Origin: a bacterium
Lineage (GTDB): Bacteria; Moduliflexota; Moduliflexia; Moduliflexales; JAUQPW01
Direction of reading: 5' to 3'
Assembly (NCBI GenBank): GCA_030550175.1
Contig: JAUQPW010000036.1
Location: forward strand, 1 to 48,368
Length of the DNA stretch: 48,368 nt
Positions 40,326-48,109 of the stretch are shown here, in pieces; the stretch's first letter is position 1; every line of letters begins with the position of its first letter. Position numbers and translations under genes: made by a program. The notes beneath the pieces are model-generated. The model had not been told where the DNA came from. It did not search any database and saw nothing but the letters and a program-made list of their open reading frames with translations.

Positions 40326-41303
40326 ATGGTTCGAAGATCCATGAAAGATATCATCTTGCTCGTTGGACATGGCAGTCGTGATGATGAAGGAGCTGATGAG
40401 TTTAGGGAGTTCGCTGCGAAAGTTCAGGCAGTCATAAGGGATCAAAAACCTGATTTTCTGGAGGTGATCCACCTCCATTCTGGAGAACAAGTAGTCAAAC
40501 CTTGCTTTTTGGAACTGGCCGATCCCCCTATTCTCGATACCATCGATCACTGCGTGGCCGAAGGTGCCAAAAGAATCCTTATAATGCCGTTGTTTCTGGT
40601 TCCGGCAGGTCATATGAAAACCGATGTTCCCAGCTCGATTAATCTATCGCGAGTTCGTTATCCCCATGTGGAATTTATTTACGGACCGCATCTGGGTATC
40701 GATCCAAGAATTCTTTCGATTTTAGATGAACGGTTGGACGAAGTAGAAGCTTCGGTACCTCCCAGGAGCCGAGAAGAAACTGCCGTATTGTTGGTAGGTA
40801 GAGGTAGTCGGGATCCTGATGCCAATGGAGATGTTTACAAGGTAGCCCGTTTATTGTGGGAAGGTCGTGGTTTTGGTTGGGTAGAAACCTGTTTTGTAGG
40901 CATTACCTCTCCCCGGGTTCCGGAAGGTATACAGCGGTGTGTTCGTTTAGGGGCCCGTCGTATCATTGTACTTCCTTATTTTCTCTTTACAGGGGTCCTG
41001 GTCCAGCGTATTTTCCGGCAGGCTAAAGCGGAAAGGAATCGATTTCCGGAGGTGGAGATCCTGTGCGGAAAGCATTTGGGTGGGCATCCCAACATTCTGG
41101 AAGTTCTCCTTCAAAGGATCCAGGAAGCTCTAAAAGGGGAGGTGCGGATGAATTGTGATCTTTGCAAATACCGTGTGCGCTGGCCCGGCTTTGAAGAAGA
41201 TTACGGTCTACCTCAGATCTCCGATTTGGCTCATGGTTTACGGATAGGTCATGGAGACCACGGACATACGCATCATCACCCCCACCATTCCCATGATTCT
41301 TAA
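40326..41303 (+). CDS. cbiX: Sirohydrochlorin cobaltochelatase CbiX (long form, His-rich tail)
   Basis: CbiX inserts cobalt into sirohydrochlorin, the early-insertion route. The 325 residues form two homologous halves. The N-terminal half has LLVGHGSRDDEG and MPLFLVPAGHMKTDVPSSI, with the metal-binding histidines. The C-terminal half (LLVGRGSRDPDAN, LPYFLFTGVLVQRIF) lacks them and is likely structural. A C-terminal CDLCKYRV motif (possible metal or Fe-S site) and a His-rich tail (HGDHGHTHHHPHHSHD) resemble the long CbiX of Bacillus. Met6 (40341) is an alternative start. It overlaps cbiC by about 11 bp. Confidence 0.93.
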   Translation: MVRRSMKDIILLVGHGSRDDEGADEFREFAAKVQAVIRDQKPDFLEVIHLHSGEQVVKPCFLELADPPILDTIDHCVAEGAKRILIMPLFLVPAGHMKTDVPSSINLSRVRYPHVEFIYGPHLGIDPRILSILDERLDEVEASVPPRSREETAVLLVGRGSRDPDANGDVYKVARLLWEGRGFGWVETCFVGITSPRVPEGIQRCVRLGARRIIVLPYFLFTGVLVQRIFRQAKAERNRFPEVEILCGKHLGGHPNILEVLLQRIQEALKGEVRMNCDLCKYRVRWPGFEEDYGLPQISDLAHGLRIGHGDHGHTHHHPHHSHDS

Positions 41304-41934
41304 TCCAAAGGAAATTACAACCCAGAGTTTTAAAATTATAGAAGAGAAATTAAGGGGGAGAGATTTTTCTTCGGCAACCTGGTCCATCATCCGTCAGGTT
41401 ATTCATGCTACGGCCGACTTCGAATTTGCGGATATTCTCCAGTTCCATCCCCAGGCCATAGATGCCGGAATAGCCACTATCCAGGCCGGGCAAGATATCG
41501 TGGTGGATGTACGGATGGTCGAAGTTGGAATCGATCAAATCCTTCTTCGAACTTTGGGTGGAAAAGTTCATTGCTTTATTACCGACCCCGATGTTCAAAA
41601 AATGGCCGAATCAGAAGGGATTACCCGATCTATGATGGCTATCCGCAAGGCGGCTGCTTTGATCAGCTCGGGAGGAATTTTTGTCATCGGCACTGCACCG
41701 ACAGCTTTGTGGGAATTAATGGCTTTAATTCAGCAGGGAAAGGCACATCCCCGGTTGATTATCGGGGTACCCGTCGGTTTTGTCTCAACGGTGGAATCTA
41801 AGGAGGCCCTGAAGAAGTTAACTTCCATTCCATGGATTACCACGTCCGGGTTCAAAGGCGGTAGTTCGGTTGCGGTAGCTATCGTCAATGCGCTTCTTAA
41901 ACTGGCCGTAGAAGGGGAAAGAACGAAAAAGTGA
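41293..41934 (+). CDS. cbiC: Precorrin-8X / cobalt-precorrin-8 methylmutase
   Basis: CbiC/CobH moves the methyl group from C11 to C12, giving cobyrinic acid or its cobalt form. From the ATG at 41293 it has 213 residues, a normal length, with the active histidine in RQVIHATADFEFADIL (H38) and the later ALWELMALIQ and PVGFVSTVESKEAL. A longer frame to 41251 overlaps the cbiX histidine tail and is less likely. The stop overlaps the GTG of cbiD by 4 bp. Confidence 0.96.
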   Translation: MILNPKEITTQSFKIIEEKLRGRDFSSATWSIIRQVIHATADFEFADILQFHPQAIDAGIATIQAGQDIVVDVRMVEVGIDQILLRTLGGKVHCFITDPDVQKMAESEGITRSMMAIRKAAALISSGGIFVIGTAPTALWELMALIQQGKAHPRLIIGVPVGFVSTVESKEALKKLTSIPWITTSGFKGGSSVAVAIVNALLKLAVEGERTKK

Positions 41935-43073
41935 AAGGGAAGAAGGAAAGAGGAATAAAACGCTTCCTCTTCTCTTCTTCCATGGGTATGAAAAAAAGAG
42001 GTTTACGTACCGGCTATACGACCGGATCCTGTGCCGCAGCTGCGGCAAAGGCGGCTACTTTAGCCTTACAGCAGCAAAAGCCGGTAGAAACGGTAACGAT
42101 TTGGCTCCCGATTCATCGGACTGCAACATTTCAGCCGATAAACTGGCGCATAACTCCGGAGGAAGCTCATTGTGGTATTATCAAGGATGCCGGAGATGAT
42201 CCCGATGTAACCCACGGAGCGGAAATTTGTGCCACGGTAACCTGGCGTGAGGAACCGGGTATCGAAATTCGAGGCGGGATTGGGGTCGGTACAGTTACGA
42301 AACCGGGATTGGGGTTAGAGGTGGGAGGGCCTGCCATCAACCGGGTTCCGCGCCGGATGATTATCTACTCCGTGGAAGAAGCCCTTGCTTCCTCCTCCCT
42401 TTCCCGTGGGGTATGCGTTACCATTTCTGTTCCAAATGGAGAGGAGTTGGCGAAAAAAACCACTAATCCCCGATTAGGCATTTTGGGCGGGATTTCGATT
42501 TTGGGTACCACAGGAATCGTTAAGCCTTACTCTACGGCTTCGTGGAGGGCTAGTGTTATTCAGGCTATTAATGTAGCCGCTGCCAATGGCTGTCAGGAAA
42601 TTGTGTTGAGTACGGGGAGTAGTAGCGAGAAATTTGCCCAACAGCTTCGACCTGATCTACCCGAAATGGCTTTCATAGATATGGGCATCTTTACAGGAGA
42701 TGCTCTAAAAGCCAGTGTTCGGAATAAATTGGCCCGGGTAACGCTTTGCGGAATGATTGGAAAACTCTCGAAAATTGCCCAAGGACATTTTCAAACCCAC
42801 GTTGCCGGAAATCAGGTTGACCTTGGTTTTTTAGCAGATATAGCTGAACAATGCGGGGCTCCCGAGTCTGTTCTGATGGAAATTCGAAGGGGTAATACGG
42901 CCCGTCATTTCATGGAAATCGCTCTGGCACACAGCCTTAAAGAGGTCTTCCCCCTCATCTGTCGGCGGGTTTGTCAACAATGCTTTGATTATATCAAAGG
43001 TCAGATAGCCGTTGAAGTTATTCTCTTTGATTTTGACGGAAAAGTATTAGGACATGCCAGCACTGAGTCCTGA
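41931..43073 (+). CDS. cbiD: Cobalt-precorrin-5B (C1)-methyltransferase
   Basis: CbiD methylates C1 in the anaerobic pathway, which marks this operon as anaerobic-type. The signature LRTGYTTGSCAAAAAKAA is near 25-42. GVGTVTKPGLGLEVGGPAIN and LSTGSSSEKFAQ also fit. The GTG start at 41931 overlaps the cbiC stop (GTGA) and would be coupled. An ATG at 41982 or 41988 removes a basic N-terminal extension that is encoded by a purine-rich palindrome. The C-terminal STES and stop are encoded by a heptamer repeat. Confidence 0.95.
   Translation: MKGKKERGIKRFLFSSSMGMKKRGLRTGYTTGSCAAAAAKAATLALQQQKPVETVTIWLPIHRTATFQPINWRITPEEAHCGIIKDAGDDPDVTHGAEICATVTWREEPGIEIRGGIGVGTVTKPGLGLEVGGPAINRVPRRMIIYSVEEALASSSLSRGVCVTISVPNGEELAKKTTNPRLGILGGISILGTTGIVKPYSTASWRASVIQAINVAAANGCQEIVLSTGSSSEKFAQQLRPDLPEMAFIDMGIFTGDALKASVRNKLARVTLCGMIGKLSKIAQGHFQTHVAGNQVDLGFLADIAEQCGAPESVLMEIRRGNTARHFMEIALAHSLKEVFPLICRRVCQQCFDYIKGQIAVEVILFDFDGKVLGHASTES
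41937..41981. repeat. Purine-rich palindrome at the cbiD start
   Basis: GGGAAGAAGGAAAGAGGAA (41937-41955 region), eight bases, then TTCCTCTTCTCTTCTTCC (41964-41981). In RNA this forms a strong hairpin next to the alternative start codons of cbiD. Confidence 0.8.
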
Positions 43074-43104
43074 GTATCGAGTAAAAACTCAGGACTCAGG
43101 ACTA
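43060..43104. repeat. ACTCAGG heptamer repeat, cbiD-cbiET junction
   Basis: CACTGAGTCCTGAGT faces ACTCAGGACTCAGGACT around a short A-rich loop. It spans the cbiD stop codon (the TGA of CCTGAGT) and fills the gap to cbiET. This is the best-preserved copy of this family. Confidence 0.85.
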
Positions 43105-43110
43105 TTCTAC

Positions 43111-44427
43111 ATGATCAGTATTATCGGTATCACCGATGCAGGGCCGGCCGGTCTGCCGGCTAAAGTGTTAGATCGTATAAAATCTGCCGAGGTTTTGTGC
43201 GGTGGAGAGCGACACCTGGCCCTTTTTTCAGAGATAAAGCCGAAGCATTCGACCGGATTTGAACGGTGGCCGATCAAAAACAATTTAGCCGAGTTGATTC
43301 AATATTTAAAGCAAGAAGCTACCCGGAAACAGATTGTTGTCCTGGCCTCTGGAGACCCTGATTTCTATGGAATTGGTAGCTATCTTAGCCGGCATTTACC
43401 CAAGGAATGGATTGAGATCTTTCCCAATGTTACCACCGTGCAGTTAGCCTTTGCACGTATCAAAGAATCCTGGCAGGATGCCGTGGTAGTTAGTGTGCAT
43501 GGTCGACCGATTGACCCTATTATCGAAGTTGTTCGACGGCACCCTAAAGTAGCCGTTTTTACAGATCCCGATCATACGCCGGGGGTAGTTGCCAAAGCTC
43601 TTCTGGCAGCCGGTATTTCTAAACGACGGGCGGTGGTTTGTGAACATCTGGATGGGGTTCAGGAACGAATCGTAGAGACAACTCTGGAAGCTCTTCCAGA
43701 TCAATCGTTCGATCCCCTGAATATTCTCATCCTTTTAGATGAGAAGGGAGGGGAAGAGGAGGAGAAAAGCAGGGAACAGCCCTCACCTGTCTATCCCGTT
43801 TCCTTCTCTTCCCCTGCTTTTTCAGTTCTGGGGATTCCCGATACGGAATTTGCTGCGAAAAAGGGATTAATAACCCGACAAGAGATTCGGGTCATCAGTC
43901 TGGCTAAATTACAGTTAAAGGAGGATAGCATAGTCTGGGATATCGGTGCGGGGAGTGGTTCCCTATCCATCGAAGCAAGCCGGATTGCCCGTGAAGGAAA
44001 GATCTACGCGGTGGAGAAAGATGAAGAGTGTATCTGGCATATTCGGAACAATTGTGCCAAGTTTGGAATAACCCGAGTTAACCTGACCGAAGGCTGGGCG
44101 CCGGACGCCTGTCGGGATTGGCCATCTCCCGATGCTGTGTTTGTAGGTGGGAGCGGGGGAAAAATGAAAGAAATTCTGGATATGATTTTTTCCCGGCTTC
44201 GTCCAAACGGCCACCTGGTTCTCAACCTGATCTCTTTAGAGCGGCTTTACGAGGTGATGGAACGTCTTCGAACTCAGGGTTGGATTCCAGAAATTACCCA
44301 GGTCTCCATCGCCCGGAGTAGGGAAATCCTGGATATGACACGATTAGTCCCTTTAGATCCGGTTTTTATTGTGTCTGCACGAAATGAAAAACACGGAGAT
44401 ATCGAGATGCAGGGACCCGGAAATTAG
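43111..44427 (+). CDS. cbiET: Cobalt-precorrin-7 (C5)- and -6B (C15)-methyltransferase, CbiE-CbiT fusion (CobL-type)
   Basis: From the ATG at 43111 the protein has 438 residues. The CbiE half (1-210) has IIGITDAGPAGL and LASGDPDFYGIGSYL. The CbiT half (about 245-420) has the SAM motif VWDIGAGSGSLSIEASR and PDAVFVGGSGG. Together they methylate C5 and C15 and decarboxylate the ring. The linker (about 219-238) is encoded by an imperfect palindrome. Frames upstream of 43111 are repeat-derived. Confidence 0.96.
   Translation: MISIIGITDAGPAGLPAKVLDRIKSAEVLCGGERHLALFSEIKPKHSTGFERWPIKNNLAELIQYLKQEATRKQIVVLASGDPDFYGIGSYLSRHLPKEWIEIFPNVTTVQLAFARIKESWQDAVVVSVHGRPIDPIIEVVRRHPKVAVFTDPDHTPGVVAKALLAAGISKRRAVVCEHLDGVQERIVETTLEALPDQSFDPLNILILLDEKGGEEEEKSREQPSPVYPVSFSSPAFSVLGIPDTEFAAKKGLITRQEIRVISLAKLQLKEDSIVWDIGAGSGSLSIEASRIAREGKIYAVEKDEECIWHIRNNCAKFGITRVNLTEGWAPDACRDWPSPDAVFVGGSGGKMKEILDMIFSRLRPNGHLVLNLISLERLYEVMERLRTQGWIPEITQVSIARSREILDMTRLVPLDPVFIVSARNEKHGDIEMQGPGN
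43764..43823. repeat. Imperfect palindrome in the CbiE-CbiT linker
   Basis: GAAAAGCAGGG (43764-43774) pairs with CCCTGCTTTTTC (43812-43823), with more purine/pyrimidine symmetry around them. It lies exactly between two domains and keeps the frame. Confidence 0.65.
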
Positions 44428-44468
44428 TTCTTAATCTTGCGTCTCAAAAAGCTCCCCGGTGTCTTATC

Positions 44469-45218
44469 ATGGCTTATGGTACTCTCTATGCAGTTGGAGT
44501 AGGACCTGGAGATCCAGAGTTGATCACTCTTAAAGGATTACGCCGACTTCAGTCTGCTTCGGTCATTTTAATTCCTCAAAAAGATTTTTCAATTGAAAGC
44601 CAGGCTTATCGGATTGCTAAGACCTATATCAATCCGGAGCGTCAGAAAATTCTTTTTCTTCCGTTGCCCATGACAAAAGATTTAAAGCGACTCAATTCGG
44701 CCTGGGAGGAGATCCTTAAGAAGGTGATCCCGGTTCTGGAAGCGGGACAAGATATGGTTTATATCCTCGTAGGAGATCCCTTTTTGTATGGAACCTTTAT
44801 TTATCTTTTCGAGCTTTTAAAAAGTCGAAATCCCTCTATTCCCATTGAAGTGATTCCGGGGATCTCTTCTATTCAAGCAGCTTCGGCCCGGGTCCAATGG
44901 CCTCTGGCCGTGGCAGATGAACGGGTAGCTATCCTACCGGCTACCTATGAGGAAGGGGAATCCAGAGATTACTCCGGTCGTGTTGATCCGATCTCCCCTT
45001 TTCTACGCCAGACTCTGGAACAATTCGACACGGTGGTATTGATGAAAATTCATCGTGTTTTTGATAAAGTCCTGAACCTTCTGGAGGAATTAGGTCTTGT
45101 AGAAAATACGATTTATGTGGAGAAGGTGGGATTTCCAGAAGAACGTCTGGTACGAGACCTTAGAACCTTACGGGGTAGGGAGCTTCCTTATCTTTCTTTA
45201 CTCATCATCAAGAAATAA
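44469..45218 (+). CDS. cbiL: Precorrin-2 / cobalt-factor II C20-methyltransferase
   Basis: CbiL/CobI is a SAM-dependent tetrapyrrole methylase. The 249 residues start with YAVGVGPGDPELITLKGL, followed by ILVGDPFLYGTFIYL and IEVIPGISSIQAASAR, the three glycine-rich SAM-pocket motifs. It lies 42 bp after cbiET, a gap with no clear signal, and no good ribosome-binding site is visible before the ATG. Compared with CobA and CbiF paralogues in this window, IPQKDFSIESQAYRIAKTYI marks CbiL. Confidence 0.94.
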   Translation: MAYGTLYAVGVGPGDPELITLKGLRRLQSASVILIPQKDFSIESQAYRIAKTYINPERQKILFLPLPMTKDLKRLNSAWEEILKKVIPVLEAGQDMVYILVGDPFLYGTFIYLFELLKSRNPSIPIEVIPGISSIQAASARVQWPLAVADERVAILPATYEEGESRDYSGRVDPISPFLRQTLEQFDTVVLMKIHRVFDKVLNLLEELGLVENTIYVEKVGFPEERLVRDLRTLRGRELPYLSLLIIKK

Positions 45219-45227
45219 AGGTCGAAA

Positions 45228-45283
45228 GCCGGAAGTTAAAATTGTGACTTCCGGCCGGAGTACGGGCACAGCGTACTGTGCCC
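45228..45283. repeat. Two adjacent perfect hairpins between cbiL and cbiFG
   Basis: GCCGGAAGT (45228-45236) with ACTTCCGGC (45247-45255), then GGGCACAG-CGTA-CTGTGCCC (45264-45283). Neither has a T-run. They occupy nearly all of the 81-bp gap. Confidence 0.85.
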
Positions 45284-45299
45284 CTGACAGCTCGGGTTT

Positions 45300-47279
45300 G
45301 TGAAAGGAAAAGTTTATTTTATCGGAGCCGGACCGGGTGATCCGGAATATTTGACGGTAAAGGGAAAAAAGATTTTGGAAAAAGCCGATTTTATTTTGTA
45401 CGCAGATTCTTTGGTTAGCCCTGAGATCCGTCGATTTGCAAAATCCGATGCCAGGATAGAAGGGAGTTCTCACCTTCATCTGGATGAAATTATGATCAAG
45501 ATCATCCAGGCTGCCCGGGAAGGTCAGATAGTTGCCCGGGTCCATAGTGGAGATCCAAGCCTGTACGGGGCCATCCAGGAGCAGATCGCTTGTTTAAACG
45601 AAGCGGGGATTCCTTACGAAGTGATCCCGGGGGTTAGCTCGGTATTCGCTGCTGCTGCAAGATTAGGGATCGAATTGACGGTTCCGGAAGTGGCTCAAAC
45701 CCTTATTTTAACCCGCATAGGTGGCCGTACACCGATGCCTCCCCAGGAGGAATTAAGAAAACTGGCAACTCATCAAACCACCCTGGCTATTTTTCTCAGT
45801 GCCTCTCATATCCGAAAGGTTGTAGAAGAATTGAAAGAAGGAGGTTATAGCTCAAATACTCCGGTAGCGGTCCTGTACCGGATTACCTGGCCCGATGAAC
45901 AGGTTATTTTAACCACTCTAGATCAGGTTGCCGAAGAAGTTATTCGGAGCAGAATCACCAAACAAGCCCTTATTTTGGTAGGACCTGCCCTGAAATCGTT
46001 GATCGACTTTGACAGGAGTCGAGGGGAAGACCGTAAAACCTCTCGCCTTTATGACCGTACCTTTAACCACCTTTTTCGTAAAGCCGATTTAAGAAAAGAA
46101 TGGGAAAGTAAAGAGGCAAAAAGGGAAGAAGAACTAAAATCCTCTGAACTTCCTTTCAAAGAGTTGGGAATTATTGCCCGAAGTTATCCCGGTGCCGAAT
46201 TAGCCGAGAAGCTTCATCATCTGTTACCAGATAGCCGGCTCTATTTACCTCAAGATGTAAGGCAGAGGATTATTTCGTCCAAAGAACCGGAGAATGTTGT
46301 GTTTTACAACGGTTCGGTTATCTCTCTACTTCAAGATATTTTCACATCCCATCGGGGATTGATACTTTGTATGCCCCTGGGTATTGTAGTTCGGACTTTA
46401 GGGAAGTTAGCTAAGGATAAGCGGTCAGATCCGGCCGTAGTCGTTGTGGATGAAGCGGGGAGATTTGCCATCAGTGTCCTTTCAGGCCATTTAGGTGGGG
46501 CCAATCCACTCGCCCAACAAGTTGCCGGTTTACTGGGTGGTCAGGCCGTGATTACCACGGCATCGGAAGTTCATAATACCCTGGCCGTAGATTTACTGGG
46601 TAAGTTATGGGGATGGCATCTGGTTAACCCGGACCAGATAACTCCGGTAAGTGCTGCGGTGATCAATGGGGAACCTGTAGGGATTTATCAGGATGCCGGA
46701 GAGCGAAATTGGTGGTCTTCTCATCAACCCCTTCCGGAAAATATTCGTATTTATACGGAACTGGAAGAGCTGAGAAAATCAGATTGCAAAGCGCTGATTC
46801 TGATCACCCATTGGGAAGATAAAACGGTCCCCGGGACCTCTCCCCTTCTCCCCTCGCGTCCTGTGGTGATCTACCGCCCTAAAAGTCTTGTGGTCGGAAT
46901 CGGATGTACCCGAGGTATCTCTACCGAGGAGGTGGAAGAGGCTTTATTTTCTTTATTAAAACAACATCAACTGGCCTTTGAGAGTGTCCGAAATCTGGCT
47001 ACTATTGACTTAAAAAAAGAGGAGACGGGATTGAAAGTTTTCGGTGAGAAATATGGTTTATCCCTTGATATATTTAGTAAGGAACAAATTAACACCGTTA
47101 AAGATCTTTCCCATCCCTCTGAAGTCGTTTTTAAACAGGTAGGAGTATGGGGAGTTTGTGAACCTGCCGCCCTGTTAAGCGCCCGACGTCAATCGCCCTG
47201 TCAAAGGGCCAGGCTTTTGGTAGAAAAATCCACCTGTGATCGGATAACTCTGGCCATTGCAGAAATTGATTTTGGGTAG
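45300..47279 (+). CDS. cbiFG: Cobalt-precorrin-4 C11-methyltransferase / cobalt-precorrin-5A hydrolase, CbiF-CbiG fusion
   Basis: Residues 1-235 are CbiF/CobM: VYFIGAGPGDPEYLTVKGKK, VHSGDPSLYGAIQEQ, VIPGVSSVFAAAARLGIELT. After a charged linker (about 236-285), CbiG runs to residue 659: GLILCMPLGIVVRTLGKLAK, VVVDEAGRFAISVLSGHLGG, and VVGIGCTRGIS near 531 with the C-terminal domain ending in CDRITLAIAEIDFG. The two consecutive steps of the anaerobic pathway are thus on one chain. The GTG start at 45300 has only a weak ribosome-binding site. Confidence 0.96.
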   Translation: MKGKVYFIGAGPGDPEYLTVKGKKILEKADFILYADSLVSPEIRRFAKSDARIEGSSHLHLDEIMIKIIQAAREGQIVARVHSGDPSLYGAIQEQIACLNEAGIPYEVIPGVSSVFAAAARLGIELTVPEVAQTLILTRIGGRTPMPPQEELRKLATHQTTLAIFLSASHIRKVVEELKEGGYSSNTPVAVLYRITWPDEQVILTTLDQVAEEVIRSRITKQALILVGPALKSLIDFDRSRGEDRKTSRLYDRTFNHLFRKADLRKEWESKEAKREEELKSSELPFKELGIIARSYPGAELAEKLHHLLPDSRLYLPQDVRQRIISSKEPENVVFYNGSVISLLQDIFTSHRGLILCMPLGIVVRTLGKLAKDKRSDPAVVVVDEAGRFAISVLSGHLGGANPLAQQVAGLLGGQAVITTASEVHNTLAVDLLGKLWGWHLVNPDQITPVSAAVINGEPVGIYQDAGERNWWSSHQPLPENIRIYTELEELRKSDCKALILITHWEDKTVPGTSPLLPSRPVVIYRPKSLVVGIGCTRGISTEEVEEALFSLLKQHQLAFESVRNLATIDLKKEETGLKVFGEKYGLSLDIFSKEQINTVKDLSHPSEVVFKQVGVWGVCEPAALLSARRQSPCQRARLLVEKSTCDRITLAIAEIDFG

Positions 47280-47304
47280 TTAGCCGAAGGATCGGTTTAT
47301 TTTT

Positions 47305-48090
47305 ATGAACGGCAAACTTTATCTGGTAGGAATAGGCCCCGGTAGCCTGGAACACATGACCTATGCGGCCCGGAGAGCCATAGAAGAAAGTCAGGTCATT
47401 ATTGGGTATCGTGTTTATATCGATTGGATTGCCGGGGATCCTGTCGGGTCTTCTTTACTGGAGGGTAAGCAGATCATCCGTAAGGAAATTACAGAGGAAA
47501 GGGTACGGGCTCGTTTATCAATTGAAAAGGCCTGTGAAGGGAGTATCGTTGCGCTTATTTCCGGTGGAGACGTAGGAATTTATGCCATGGCAGGGTTGGT
47601 CTTTGAGATTTTATCCGAGCGGAAGGAAAGTAAAACTCAATTACCTCCCATTGAAGTCATACCCGGAATTACAGCCGCACAGGCGGCAGCTTCTCTGCTG
47701 GGAGCACCGCTCATGAACGATTTTGCCTGCATCAGCCTGAGCGATCTTTTAACTCCCTGGGATCAAATTGCCCGGCGACTTCAGGCTGCAGCCCAGGCTG
47801 ATTTTGTAATCTGTCTTTATAATCCCCAAAGCCACCGGAGAACCTGGCAAATTCAAGAAGCTCGACGTATTTTGCTTCATTATAGATCACCGGAGACCCC
47901 GGTGGGAATTGTAAGTAATGCCTATCGAGAAGGACAAGAGATAGTGATAACAACCCTGGAAGAGATGACCCACCATCCGATTCATATGTCAACGGTGGTT
48001 ATTATCGGAAATCGCTCGACGTGGGTTCTGGATAAGTGGTTGATAACTCCCAGGAGGTTTTCCGGCTCCTCCTGCGGAGATGGTTTTTAG
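47305..48090 (+). CDS. cbiH: Precorrin-3B / cobalt-factor III C17-methyltransferase
   Basis: CbiH/CobJ methylates C17 and drives ring contraction. The 261 residues show YLVGIGPGSLEHMTYAARRA, IGYRVYIDWI, ISGGDVGIYAMAGLVFEI, VIPGITAAQAAASLLGAPL and the late STVVIIGNRSTWV, which together separate it from other methylases. AAGGAT lies about 12 bp upstream of the ATG. Its last residues (FSGSSCGDGF) are encoded by an AGGAGG/CCTCCT hairpin, suggesting another repeat-derived end. Confidence 0.96.
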   Translation: MNGKLYLVGIGPGSLEHMTYAARRAIEESQVIIGYRVYIDWIAGDPVGSSLLEGKQIIRKEITEERVRARLSIEKACEGSIVALISGGDVGIYAMAGLVFEILSERKESKTQLPPIEVIPGITAAQAAASLLGAPLMNDFACISLSDLLTPWDQIARRLQAAAQADFVICLYNPQSHRRTWQIQEARRILLHYRSPETPVGIVSNAYREGQEIVITTLEEMTHHPIHMSTVVIIGNRSTWVLDKWLITPRRFSGSSCGDGF

Positions 48091-48109
48091 TGTTCGGGTC
48101 ATTTCAAAA

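Noticed and set aside
43054..43110. Longer N-terminus for cbiET, overlapping cbiD
   Set aside because: The segment is heptamer-repeat sequence, and the family N-terminus starts at MISIIGITDAG.
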